From Streptomyces sp. HNM0575 (lineage in GTDB: Bacteria; Actinomycetota; Actinomycetes; Streptomycetales; Streptomycetaceae): 64,000 nucleotides of DNA. Location of the stretch: assembly GCF_012726265.1 (NCBI RefSeq), contig NZ_JAASAG010000010.1, forward strand, positions 124,001-188,000, in the 5' to 3' direction. Shown here piece by piece: positions 26,341-36,354 of this stretch. Made by a program: the position numbers and the translations under genes. The notes under the pieces are model-generated. The model made no database searches. It was not told the origin of the DNA and worked only from the letters and a program-made list of their open reading frames with translations. How positions within the stretch are numbered: position 1 is the first letter of the stretch; each line of letters begins with the position of its first letter.

Positions 26341-27629
26341 GCAGCTTGGCCAATCAACTGGTCGCCGCGGAGCGGGAGGAAGTCGCTCGGGGAATCCGTC
26401 TTCTCCTCGCCCGGCCGCTGATCACCGAGCGGGCAGACCGCGTTGCTTTCGACGTCATTCGACGGCGGAAGGAATCCCTGACCAAGTGGTTCGACTACAC
26501 CTGCGGCTGGAGCCTGGTGGTCGAGCCCAGGCGTGGGTACGCCCGGTTGTCGAAGGTTCGATCCACCACGGACGCCTCTCGACCGGCTCGCAGACTGCGC
26601 TCCGGCAAGGCTCCCTTCGACCGACGGCGCTACGTGCTGCTGTGCGTTGTGGCGGCCGAGTTGCTGTCCGTGCCGGTGACCACCGTTGGGTTGCTTGCCG
26701 AGCGCGCCGTACAGGCGACCGCCTCGGACCCGGCCCTGCCGTCGTTCGACACGATGAGCAGGCAGGAGCGCATGGCGTTCGTCGACGTGCTGAAGCTCCT
26801 GGAATCTTTCGGGGCGCTGCTGGCCGTGGACGGAACCACGGAGTCCTTCGTCGACTCGGCGGACGCGAAGGTGCTGTACCGGGTCGACGCCACACTGCTG
26901 ATGCGACTGCCGGCAGCACCTATCGGAGCCTCCAGGCTGTCAGTGCCACCGGAAGAGGTCTCCCTGCGCTTCGAGGAATTGCTCACAGGGCTGGCCCGGG
27001 AACGGCGTTACGGCGGCATGGCCGACGACGCTGGGAGCAGCGATTCCGTCGCCGTGTCTGAGACTCAGCGGAACCTGTGGCTGCGCCACTCCGTGCTGCG
27101 GCGACTCTTCGACGATCCCGTCCTCTACCGCGAAGACCTCACCGAGGACGAGCTGGCGTATCTGACGTCCCCGACGGGCCGCCAGATTCTGCGCCGTTCC
27201 GTTGAACAAGCCGGCTTCGTATTGGAGGAACGCGCAGAGGGGTTCATGCTCATCGACCCGGACGCAGTCGCCACTGATGCCCGATTCCCCGACGAATCGT
27301 CCACCGCAAGGGTGGCCGCGCTGCTCTTGCTTGAGCGGATTCACGACGTGCCCGGCGGGGCGACTCCAGAACAACTCAGCGCGATCGGTTCCGAGTTGCT
27401 GCGGCAGTTTCCTCGGTGGGCCAAGGCGTACCAGTCGGCAGAGGGGGCTCAGAGGCTGGCCGACGATGCGGTGGCGGTCCTGTGCGACTTCGGGCTGGCC
27501 CAACGTATCGGTGACCGCACCATCGTGAGGCCGGCCGCCCATCGGTACCGCCTCGTGGAAGCCACGACAGCAGCCGCCGCGGACAGCACCGACGTTGAAG
27601 GTCAATCGATCGAAGGGGGCCTGTGGTGA
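26337..27629 (+). CDS. jetB: Wadjet subunit JetB (TIGR02678 / DUF2398 type)
   Basis: 430 residues. The N terminus (AEREEVARGIRLLLARPLITERADRVAFDVIRRRKESLTKWFD, shown here as overlapping blocks of conserved pattern) is characteristic of DUF2398: AEREEVARGIRLLLARPL at about 10-27, then FDVIRRRKESLTKWFDY at 37-53. The middle contains RYVLLCVVAAELL and several winged-helix-like segments. In Wadjet complexes JetB is the KITE-like accessory that binds JetA near the JetC heads. The reading frame is intact. The start overlaps the jetA stop and its TGA overlaps the GTG of jetC, so the genes are translationally coupled. Its intactness contrasts with the broken jetC immediately downstream. Confidence 0.82.
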   Translation: MSSLANQLVAAEREEVARGIRLLLARPLITERADRVAFDVIRRRKESLTKWFDYTCGWSLVVEPRRGYARLSKVRSTTDASRPARRLRSGKAPFDRRRYVLLCVVAAELLSVPVTTVGLLAERAVQATASDPALPSFDTMSRQERMAFVDVLKLLESFGALLAVDGTTESFVDSADAKVLYRVDATLLMRLPAAPIGASRLSVPPEEVSLRFEELLTGLARERRYGGMADDAGSSDSVAVSETQRNLWLRHSVLRRLFDDPVLYREDLTEDELAYLTSPTGRQILRRSVEQAGFVLEERAEGFMLIDPDAVATDARFPDESSTARVAALLLLERIHDVPGGATPEQLSAIGSELLRQFPRWAKAYQSAEGAQRLADDAVAVLCDFGLAQRIGDRTIVRPAAHRYRLVEATTAAAADSTDVEGQSIEGGLW

Positions 27630-30600
27630 GCGTTACGAACCTTCCGGTGAGCCGCGGGAACACACAGGACGAGCATGAAATTCCGCAGCAACGGCAGCGC
27701 TGGCAGCCCTGCCGGGCCGGCATCTTCAACGTCTGGCGGTACTACGACGAGACCTTCACCTTCCACGAGGGTTGCTTGTTGCTGCGTGGCCAGAACGGCA
27801 CGGGCAAATCCAAGGCCTTGGAGCTGCTGCTGCCCTTCCTCTTCGACGCGAGTCTGAGGCCCAACAGACTGTCCACGTTCGGCGGTTCCGAACGGACGAT
27901 GCACTGGAACCTGATGGGCGAGGGCACGTCTGGCAAGACACGCGTGGGCTACGTGTGGATGGAGTTCGGCCGCTCGTCGGAGAGCGGTGAAGAGGAGTGG
28001 TTCTCCTGCGGAGCAAGGCTGCAGGCCAGCGTCCACACCACCGCAGTACACGCTGACTACTTCACGACTACATAGCGAATCGCCCAGCCCGGCGGACTCT
28101 CCCTGGTCAACGACACAGACCAGCCGCTCACAAGGGCAGCACTCGCGGAAGCCTTGCAGGGGCACGGCGAGATCTATTCCTCAGCCACCGGCTACCGGAC
28201 CACGGTCCGGCGCACCCTCTTCGCAGGAATGGGAGAGCAGCGCTACGAGGCATTGATCACGGCTCTACGCAGCTGCGCCAGCCGAAGCTCTCCGAACGTC
28301 TGGACCCGTCTCTGCTCTCCTCCCTGCTCTCTCGGGCTCTGCCACCGCTCGGTGAGGGAGAGATCACCGAACTCGCCGAGGGTTTCGAGCGGTTGGACCG
28401 GCAGCGTGAACAACTGCGGCAGTTGGACGAAGAGGTCTCAGCCGCCGAATCCGTCGCCTCTCGGCAACGCAGCTATGCCTAGCGGGTGCTTCGCTCCGGC
28501 GCCGCGAAGCTGATCTCGGCAACGACCGACATGGACAACCTCACCCGCGTGGCCCGGGAGAGCACGGAACAGCACGAACAGGCCCAGCGAGACCAACACG
28601 CAACGGAACTGCAGAGAGACGAGCTTCAGCAGCGCGCGGACGAACTGGAAGCCGGTATCGAGGGCCTCAAAGAGAGCGACATCTACAAGCAGGGTGAAGA
28701 ACTGGACCAGCTTCGCCGAAGCTTCGAACATTCGGCACGGCGGGCGAAACGGCTTCGCGAAACAGCAGATGCCAAGCAGCTACAAGCAGGCGAGGACGAG
28801 CAGCACGCCGCGGAAGCCGCAGCACGCGCCCGGGAGTGTGCCGATCGCGCACGCGAGGCATCGGAAGACGCCCATCGAGCGGCACGCACAGCGGGTCTGG
28901 AGTCCATCTATCAAGAAGCGAAGACGATGATCGGCACACCGTCTGAGACCTCCGAGTCCGTCGGGGACGATCAGGTGGCACGGTCTCGCCATCTAGCGCG
29001 TGGCGCGGCCGAGGCACGGCGTGGCCAGATTGTCGAAGTAGGCACTGCCATCGGAGCGCACGACCGCGCGTTGAGCGACCGAGCAGCTGCCGAAGCGTCG
29101 CTGGATGAGGCTCGCGATCGGCTTGCGGATGCTGTACACCGACGGGACGAGGCAATCCGCGTATACGAAGAGGCGCTGACGAAGCAGGCGCAGTTGCTGC
29201 GCGAGTGGGCCGCAGGGTGTGTGGAGCTTCGCTTCGACGACGTCGAGGCGTTGGTCTCGCTCACGGCGGTCGAAGACGATGTCGCGTCACTGGTGGACTC
29301 GGCGATGCGGAGCGTGGTTGGGGAGATCGCCGACCGCGAGGCACGTACCGATACAGCCCGCGGTGCGGCATTGGACGAGCGAGGAACGCTCACCGAAACC
29401 ATTGAAGCCCTGCGGCGGGAAGCCGACCTGCCCCCCGCTGCCCCGCCTACCCGTACCACGGACCGATCGACGATGGCAGGCGCTCCGCTTTGGCGGCTGG
29501 TGGCCTTCCACGACGACGTACCGGTCGACGTGCAAGCAGGCGTCGAAGCGGCATTGGAAGCATCAGGACTGCTGGATGCCTGGGTCAAACCGGACGACGA
29601 AGTGGTGCTCCCAGGGCATGACACCTGGGCCGAGGCCGCCTGGGCAGTTCCGGCTCCAGGAGCCTCCCTTCTGGACGTATTGCGTCCAGAGGCCGACATC
29701 CCCGTCGCCGCCGACTCGATCTCGCGGCTACTCGGCAGCATCTCCTACGGCCCGCGGCTACCAAACGAGCACCTGGCCGCAGTCGGCGCAGACGGCAGCT
29801 GGCGGCTTGCCTCCGCTACAGGCACCTGGGTCAAGGAGGAGCCGGCCCACATCGGCTCCCTCGCCCGAGAACGGACCAGGAGGCGCCGTATCGACCAACT
29901 CACCGAGCGTCTTACCGAGGTGAACAGCACCATCGCCACCTGCGACGCGCAGATGCGCGAATGCCGCGAGCGTCGCAACCGTCTGGACGCTGACCTCTCA
30001 GCGCGTCCCCGGTACCGGGACCTCAACGAGAAACGGCGGCTCTGGGACCGGGCAGAGGAAGGAATCGGCGTCCGGGACGACGCCCTGCGAGCCGCTGCGA
30101 AGCTCCTTGAGGAGCGGGAAGCTGACGTTACGAAGTCCCTCCGCCAGCTCAGCCGCTTGTCCACGGAGTATGGGCTGCCCACGGACCGCGGCCTTCTCAA
30201 GGACCTATCGTCCGCCGTCGATACGTTCCGCGACATGGCCGACGCTTGGGCAGACGCCTGCATGCGCTGGTCAGCCGCCATGGAGCGATCAACATCAGCC
30301 GGCAGCCAAGCTGCTCGCTCACTCGCCGCCGCACAGGAGCATACTGAGGAGGCTGAAACTGCCGATTCCGAGTCATCGGGGCTCAGGGCCAAGCTGGAAG
30401 CAGTAGAGAGCACCGTCGGCGAGGACTTCCGCCAAGTGGCCGCCCGCATCCATGAGATGAGGGAGGAGCACCACCGCAGCCGCGACAACATGCGGCTTAG
30501 GAACGAGGATCTCCGGGCACTGGATCAGCGCATCGGACAGCTGCAGGCCACGATGACCCAAGACGCCGAGGAGCGCGACAAGGCCGTCAGCGCCAGGGAC

Positions 30601-31728
30601 GCGGCAGCGCAGAGGTTCCGGCACCTGTCCCTTCTTGGCCTCCCCGAAGACGCGGGTGTCTCAGGAGAACTCACCGCACAAGACGGCACACGAGCCACCC
30701 TTGCGTCCGCCCGCAGCGTCGCTGCGAAGTGGCCCAACATCCCTCACGAACCGCGCAACGTCAGCGACGCCGCCACCCGACTCCTCGAAACCGTCTACGA
30801 AGCTCGTCCCCTGCTCGGCCAACGCACCGACCTGGACCTGGAACCCGATGAGGACGTACAGGTCTTCGCCGCCACGATGGACGGCGTGCGGGTCGGGGCC
30901 ACGGGACTCCTCCGAATCCTCACCGCCGAGCGCGACAGCAGCCGCGACGACATCACCACCGCCGAGCGCCGCCTCTTCGACCAAACCCTGACCGGAGACA
31001 CCCGGCGCCACCTGGCGGCGCGCATCCGCCAGGCCAACGAACTCGTCGACCGGATGAACGGTCACCTGGAGCGTGTCCGCACAGCCTCGAACGTCGCGGT
31101 TCAGCTGGTGTGGCAGATCCATCCGGATCTGCCCCCAGGCACCCGCACCGCCCGTGAGTTGCTTCTCAAGGACCCCGGGCGAGTCACGGACGCTGACCGG
31201 GAAGCCCTGCACGCGTTCTTCCGCAGCCGCATCGAGGAGGCCAAGGCCAGGAACACAGCGGCCACTTGGGAAGAGCAACTGTCCGAGGTACTCGACTACA
31301 CGGCTTGGCACCAGCTCGTTGTCAAGCTCGACCGGGCCAATGGCCATGGCTGGCAGCTGCTCACCAAGAAGATGCACGGCGCCTTGTCCGGAGGTGAGAA
31401 GGCGATCGCCCTGCACCTGCCGCTCTTCGCTGCTGTGGCCGCCCACTACGAGGCGGTGCCGGAGGCCCCCCGGCCGATCCTGCTGGACGAGGTCTTCGTC
31501 GGTGTCGACACCGTCAACCGCGGACAGGTCTTCGCTCTACTCAGCGCACTCGACCTCGACCTCATGCTCACCTCCGACCACGAGTGGGCCACGTACCGCG
31601 AACTCGCTGGCATCGCAGTCCACCAACTGATCACCGGTGCCGACCGCGACGACGCCGTCACCAGCGCACGCTTCATCTGGGACGGGAACGGACTGGAGCC
31701 GGACGAGACGGAGGAAGTCCCGGCATGA
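27626..31728 (+). pseudogene. jetC: Wadjet SMC-like ATPase JetC, broken by two amber codons and a frameshift
   Basis: TIGR02680-type SMC/MukB-like motor. Walker A RGQNGTGKS is at residues 54-62; the C-terminal head has the signature LSGGEKAIALHLPLF and Walker B ILLDEVFVGVD; between them lie about 900 residues of coiled coil. Three lesions lie close together. A TAG at 28073-28075 follows ADYFTTT. A one-base deletion near 28270 lies between EALITALR and QLRQPKLSERLDP. A second TAG at 28480-28482 lies between RQRSYA and RVLRSGAAKL. Sequence on both sides of each lesion continues the same protein. Downstream, 1080 codons are open from a GTG at 28486. No complete JetC can be made, so the system should be inactive unless suppressed or misread. 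The stop overlaps the jetD start. Confidence 0.85.
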
Positions 31729-32972
31729 GCGACCGCTCTCTGCGACGACCCGAACTGCACCCCGTCTGGCTAGCGTTCCACGACCGCCTGTCATCCGGCC
31801 GGCCCGTCAGCCGAGTTCGCATCGGACCGTTGAACGACGCTGAACGAGAAGCCCTGGCCGACCTGCTGGGACTGGACCGGCTGCCGGACGCCAAACCCTT
31901 CATCGCACTCACCCGACTGGAAGCTGCCCTCGCCGAAACCGACGGCCGTACGGTTCGCGAGGTCGTCGCCGACATCGTCGGCCCCATCGACGACCGCGCA
32001 GCCGACCGACGCCGCACCAACGACGAGCGAGCCGCGCTGTGGGCCTGGCTGGAAAATCACAACACTGTGCGGTCCCAACCGGCGCTCGCCGACTGGGCAA
32101 CGCACTGTCGCGGCGCAGGCCCCATCCACGGCTCGGTAACCCGAACCCGAGAGCTGCTCTCCGCGGCCCTGACCGTACTCGCCGCCCTGCCCGCCGGCGG
32201 GGAACCCCTGCCGGTGTTCGCAGCACACACGCTGGACGGGGACTCGCACGCGCTGGACGACGGAACTCGCCTGTCCTCCCTTGTTCTTCGAGCCCTCTCG
32301 ACCGTCTACGGCGTTGAGCCACCAGACGGCGCACAGCAACGACGCGCACTATGGGCGCGGGCCGGCATCGCCGACGACGAACTCTCCACGACCGTCCTCA
32401 CCGCAGGACTATGTCCTGATGGCCACGGCACGCTGAGCCGAGTAACAAACGCCTGCACCGAAGCCGGACAAGCCGCATCTCTCACCCTCGCCCAGCTCCG
32501 AACACCGGGCGAGTTCCGCTTCCCCGCAGTGCCCGTGCACATCACCGAGAATCCCAGCATCATGGCGCTCGCCCTTCGCCGCTTCGGCCCTTACTGCCCG
32601 CCCCTGGTCTGCACGTCAGGATGGCCAAACAGCGCGTCTATCCACCTCCTCCGCATGCTGGCCGCTGAGGGAGCCGAGCTGCGCTACCACGGCGACTTCG
32701 ACGGGGAAGGCATACGCATCGCCGCCTACGTCCTGGACAAAACCTCCGCCGCCCCCTGGCGCATGACGGCCGCGGACTATCGCTACTCGGTCGCCGAACG
32801 CCCTCAGGGGCCTCCTGCGGGACGGCTCACGGAGGCGCCTTGGGACCAGGCTCTTACTCCGGCGATCGCAGAACACGGCGTAGCCGTGCTGGAGGAGATG
32901 GTGGCCGACTTACTCGTGTCTGATCTCACGTCCGGCAAGGGCAGCGGTTCAACTTCCGCCCACGGAGCTTGA
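31725..32972 (+). CDS. jetD: Wadjet nuclease subunit JetD (TIGR02679 / DUF2399 type)
   Basis: 415 residues. The C-terminal half is the DUF2399 toprim-like domain related to topoisomerase VI-A/Spo11: YHGDFDGEGIRIAAYVLDK near 321-339, where DFDGEG (324-329) supplies the metal-binding acidic residues. The N-terminal half contains the DUF3323-like region with repeated RxRIGPLxxxEREALADLLG character. In Wadjet, JetD nicks or cuts closed circular DNA after JetABC loop extrusion. The frame is intact. Its ATG overlaps the jetC TGA. With jetC broken it lacks the motor that would license cutting; whether JetD alone has any function is unknown. Confidence 0.83.
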   Translation: MSDRSLRRPELHPVWLAFHDRLSSGRPVSRVRIGPLNDAEREALADLLGLDRLPDAKPFIALTRLEAALAETDGRTVREVVADIVGPIDDRAADRRRTNDERAALWAWLENHNTVRSQPALADWATHCRGAGPIHGSVTRTRELLSAALTVLAALPAGGEPLPVFAAHTLDGDSHALDDGTRLSSLVLRALSTVYGVEPPDGAQQRRALWARAGIADDELSTTVLTAGLCPDGHGTLSRVTNACTEAGQAASLTLAQLRTPGEFRFPAVPVHITENPSIMALALRRFGPYCPPLVCTSGWPNSASIHLLRMLAAEGAELRYHGDFDGEGIRIAAYVLDKTSAAPWRMTAADYRYSVAERPQGPPAGRLTEAPWDQALTPAIAEHGVAVLEEMVADLLVSDLTSGKGSGSTSAHGA

Positions 32973-33176
32973 GCCACGTATCGCGACGACCCGAGCAGTG
33001 GACCGGGTGTCTGGATCGCCCACCTGCAAAGATGAGCCTGAATATTTCTGGTCCCTTGCTATTGGTCAAGTCGAGAACGAACCGGCCGAGATTCTCCCAG
33101 ACGGCATAGCGCGCCACTGCGCGGCGTGATCTCCAGGGAGACCCGGGGAGTTCACGCCGCGCGGGATTCGCCATTG

Positions 33177-33935
33177 TCAGCGTTCGGGCCTTGTCTCCTG
33201 ATCTAGCGCATCGATGATCGACACGATGACCGCAAGATCATCCTCCACTTCGTCGACTGAAATCGTGGCTCTTCCCCTGCCGAGACGATCGCCGGTATGG
33301 GCGATCAAATTGCGTCGCATCACGATTCGATCAAGCTCTGTCGTCGAGTCGCCGACATTAACCTTGCGACGTCTGTCAACCCTACTCAGGAGCTTCTTCT
33401 CACCGACCAGGCTGAAGAGTTGTCCTATCTGCGCGGGGGCAGGGCTGGCGCGCTGCCGCAGTTCGAGTTCAACGACCTGTCGGAGCCCCCACCCCTTCTT
33501 TTGGTACTCCTCGATGGCGAGATAGTCCCCGACGGTCATAGAGAGTTCCAGCAAGCCGCCCGGAGGCGGGTTTGCGGCGATCGCCGCTGCGTAGCGTTCC
33601 ATGACTCGGTCCGCGCAGAATGTCTCGACTGCAGCGCATGCGGCCACGAGGGCCTGCCTGAGAAGAGGCCGAAGATTGACCTCGTCTAACTTGGCGCGCA
33701 ACGATGCGTGTCCTGGCTTGAAGGTCACGAACACTCGGTCATTTTCAAGGCATTCGAGCTCGGTCCAGTGCTTCCGCGCAAGCGAAAGCGCTTCGCCGAG
33801 CCTCTCCCGAAGTTCGCGCCGCATCCTGCGCTGACGCTGGTTGACCAGTAGCTTTGCAAGTTCAACAAGTATCTCGGCGTCCTCGATGTTGAGGTCGAAC
33901 GCCTCTCGTGCGGTCATCTTGGGTGGTGCGCCCAT
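33177..33935 (-). CDS. HEPN-domain protein, putative ribonuclease or toxin
   Basis: 252 residues, mostly helical. Near the C terminus is RRNLIAHTGDR: an R-x4-H motif (R208, H213) typical of HEPN domains, many of which are RNases in toxin-antitoxin or abortive-infection systems. The start chosen is the ATG at MGAPPKMTAREAFDLN because AGGAG lies five bases upstream. The frame is open further to a TTG that would overlap the upstream gene's stop, giving 303 residues of unlikely-looking N terminus. It is the second gene of a pair with the 141-residue protein upstream. GC is slightly lower than around it. The HEPN assignment rests on the motif and the all-helical composition. An uncharacterised structural role is possible. 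Confidence 0.6.
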   Translation of the reverse strand: MGAPPKMTAREAFDLNIEDAEILVELAKLLVNQRQRRMRRELRERLGEALSLARKHWTELECLENDRVFVTFKPGHASLRAKLDEVNLRPLLRQALVAACAAVETFCADRVMERYAAAIAANPPPGGLLELSMTVGDYLAIEEYQKKGWGLRQVVELELRQRASPAPAQIGQLFSLVGEKKLLSRVDRRRKVNVGDSTTELDRIVMRRNLIAHTGDRLGRGRATISVDEVEDDLAVIVSIIDALDQETRPER

Positions 33936-34084
33936 GCACTCTCCTGATGTGTCGTCCCTATGGAAATCAAACTTCGTACCTGGATTACCGTCATCTACGT
34001 CATATGGATGCACGGTCATCTCGCTCGTAGCCATGCGTCCTGGCGGCGCCGACAGATTGGGCCCCCAGGCCCCCGGCGGTGATG

Positions 34085-34510
34085 TCAAATCCGCTTGAAT
34101 GCATCCCGGAAGGCTGGCAGCAACTCCTCAGGCATCGTGAAACCCGCGGTCCGCTGGTAGGAGGGGTTGTTCGGGTCGTAGCTGGCGATCACTGGAGTCG
34201 GCAGCCCCTCGGGGAGTCGCCCTGTCTTGACACCCCGCTTGATGGCTTTGGTAATAGCTCCGGTTCGCCCCTTCAGCGAAGCACCGTCTTCGCCACGGAG
34301 GTTGCTGGCATCTCCCCAGCCGTTGCCATCCACCGTCACCCGAATGATTTCGAGCGCTGCGTCTGGGATGTCTCGCAGCAAGGATTCGGCACGCCCGGCC
34401 GTCCACTGGAGCGACTCGGGCTCAACGGCGACAACGAGTCCGTTGGTGGCTGCGAGTTCCACAAGCTGCCGAGCGAACGCCTCGGACACGTCTTCGATCA
34501 CGATCTTCAC
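34085..34510 (-). CDS. hypothetical protein paired with the HEPN gene
   Basis: 141 residues, no family recognised. The N terminus VKIVIEDVSEAFARQLVELA looks like a beta-alpha unit. A glycine-rich centre (GNGWGDASNLRGEDGASLKG) and a basic helix TGAITKAIKRGVKTGRLPEG follow. The basic middle might bind nucleic acid. The GTG start has GGGG about seven bases upstream. It precedes the HEPN gene on the same strand with about 150 bases between the preferred starts, or a stop-start overlap if the longer HEPN start is used. The arrangement of a small protein before a HEPN protein is reminiscent of antitoxin-toxin pairs, but that is inference only. Confidence 0.5.
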   Translation of the reverse strand: MKIVIEDVSEAFARQLVELAATNGLVVAVEPESLQWTAGRAESLLRDIPDAALEIIRVTVDGNGWGDASNLRGEDGASLKGRTGAITKAIKRGVKTGRLPEGLPTPVIASYDPNNPSYQRTAGFTMPEELLPAFRDAFKRI

Positions 34511-34689
34511 AATGCAACCCCATAAGCCTAAGTAGTACCGATCTAAAGCCAAGGTAGAGACTAGAGGTTGCCGGTGCGGCATGTCCAGGCTTTATTGAGG
34601 TTCTATATCTGGTCAATCATCAGCGGAGTGTCGGTTCGACAGCCTGTGGAGTCTGGCGATGGACGCCGCCTCGGCGTGAGACTGGGAGG

Positions 34690-36354
34690 TCAGCGACGTC
34701 GCCTTGTTGTTGCTGTGCGGTCGCGCAGTGGCGATTGTTGTGCGGCTGCTGCCACGGGTCGGGCACTCGGCATGGGGCTCAGGGCAAGGCGGTGCACGCG
34801 CCATGTGAGGACCTGGGCGGGAGAGCGGGCATCACTGAGTGCCCGCTGGTCGGCGGCCTGCTGGATGAGCCGCTCGGGGTCGTGGCCAGACATCTCTGCA
34901 TTCGTCAGGGCTGCGGCGAGTGCTTCCCATGCGGGGTCGCCGAGTATCCGTTCGGCGTAGTCGGGTAGGCAGGCGTGGATCTGCCGGATGTGCTGTCGCA
35001 CTGCGCGTGCTGGAGGTTTCCTCTTCACGAGCGCTTCCAGTTGCACGGGGGCTGCGCGATCGTAAGCGGCCTGCAGGTGAACAACAGCTCTGCGCGCGGC
35101 AGTGACCTGTTGGTCGTGCTGGCGTAGTTGATGCCAGCGGGTGGCGGCAATGACGGCGAGGACTGCGGCGTCGAGGAGCATGGCGAGGCCGGTTCCGTCG
35201 CCCGCAGGGGCGGGATCACGTAGGACGGCCCGCATGGCACTGCGTAGTGCGCGTGCGTGGTGGTGTTCGGAGCGGATGCGGGAGCGGGTTGCCCGTTCGA
35301 ACGCGGCAGCGGCTTGGCGGAGTTGGGCCCGGAGCGGTGTTGGGGCGACGAGAGGCAGGGCGTCGAGGGCTTCGCCGAGAGCGGCCAAGTGGGCTTGGGC
35401 CGCTGCGTCGTCGCCTTGGTCGAGACGCTCGGGGATCTCCTCGGTGGCTGCCGTGGCGTCGTGCCAGGGATTCCGGTTGCTTCGCCCCCTGTGGTCGTTG
35501 GTGCTCGTGTCGTTGCCGGCGGCGAGGCGTTCGTGAATCTTGGGGAGGGAGAGGTCGGGGGCGAGTTTGGAGCCGGAGAACCAGATGGGCTGTCCGGCGG
35601 CGTTGGTGTCGCCGTCGAGGGCGACTTTGTAGCCGCGGATGTCGCCGGAGGGGAAGTGCTGGATTTCGATCAGGATGCCGTCGGTGTCGGTGAGGATGCC
35701 GATGAACTTCTCGGTGCTGGTGGCGGCCGAGAGGGCTGTCCGGACGATGGTGCGGAGGCGTTCGCGGGCGGTGAGCTGATGGCCGCTGCGGAGGGATTTC
35801 TCTTTCTCGGCGCGGGTGGGGCGCTTCGCGGCGGTGCGGTCGCCGCGGGCGACCCGGCGCAGGCCGTAGTCGGCTTCGACGGCGGCGAGTTCGCGGTCGG
35901 CGGTGAGGTAGTCGTTCCAGTGACGGGCCGGTCGTAGGTCGCCTCGAACGGTGGTGGCGGCGATGTGGATGTGATCGTCGGCGTGGCGAACGGCGGCCCA
36001 ACGGCACTCACCCGGATCGCCGTTGGGGGCGATACCTGTGGCGTGGACGATGCGGCGGGCGATGTCCGCCCAGTCTTCGTCGCTGAGGATGCGGTCTTCG
36101 GGTGCGGCCCGTATTGAGCAGTGCCACACATGCTGGTCGGGTGCGCGGTCGCCAGCCTGGTGCACGCGCAGGTTCAGGGCGTTGACGAGTTGCTTCTTGG
36201 TGGCGGTGAAGTCCGCACTGCGGCCGGGGTCGGGGGCGAAGCCGTCCCAGGAGGCGACCAGGTGGGGGTCGGTGTGTTCGTTGGCGCGGCCGGGGCCGTA
36301 GAGGTAGCCGAGCAGGGAGGCGGTGTTCTTGCCGCGTGTGATCTTGGCGATCAC
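34690..36354 (-). CDS. relaxase / mobilization nuclease
   Basis: 554 residues. The N-terminal 200 residues are a MobA/VirD2-type relaxase domain. The opening block MIAKITRGKNTASLLGYLYG contains likely catalytic tyrosines near 17-19, QHVWHCSIRAAPEDRILSDE gives motif II character, and HADDHIHIAATT near 125-136 is the metal-binding histidine cluster. The remainder is helical and alanine-rich. It would nick the transfer origin and lead single-stranded DNA into a recipient. Its ATG overlaps the stop of the mobC-like gene (ATGA). No coupling protein or type IV secretion gene is visible nearby, so transfer presumably relies on a helper element. The family resembles actinobacterial mobilization relaxases. 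Confidence 0.85.
   Translation of the reverse strand: MIAKITRGKNTASLLGYLYGPGRANEHTDPHLVASWDGFAPDPGRSADFTATKKQLVNALNLRVHQAGDRAPDQHVWHCSIRAAPEDRILSDEDWADIARRIVHATGIAPNGDPGECRWAAVRHADDHIHIAATTVRGDLRPARHWNDYLTADRELAAVEADYGLRRVARGDRTAAKRPTRAEKEKSLRSGHQLTARERLRTIVRTALSAATSTEKFIGILTDTDGILIEIQHFPSGDIRGYKVALDGDTNAAGQPIWFSGSKLAPDLSLPKIHERLAAGNDTSTNDHRGRSNRNPWHDATAATEEIPERLDQGDDAAAQAHLAALGEALDALPLVAPTPLRAQLRQAAAAFERATRSRIRSEHHHARALRSAMRAVLRDPAPAGDGTGLAMLLDAAVLAVIAATRWHQLRQHDQQVTAARRAVVHLQAAYDRAAPVQLEALVKRKPPARAVRQHIRQIHACLPDYAERILGDPAWEALAAALTNAEMSGHDPERLIQQAADQRALSDARSPAQVLTWRVHRLALSPMPSARPVAAAAQQSPLRDRTATTRRRR

Noticed and set aside
28073..28482. Amber recoding (pyrrolysine-like or suppressor) explaining the TAG codons in jetC
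   Set aside because: A frameshift lies between the two TAGs and no recoding machinery is visible, so gene decay or sequence error is simpler.
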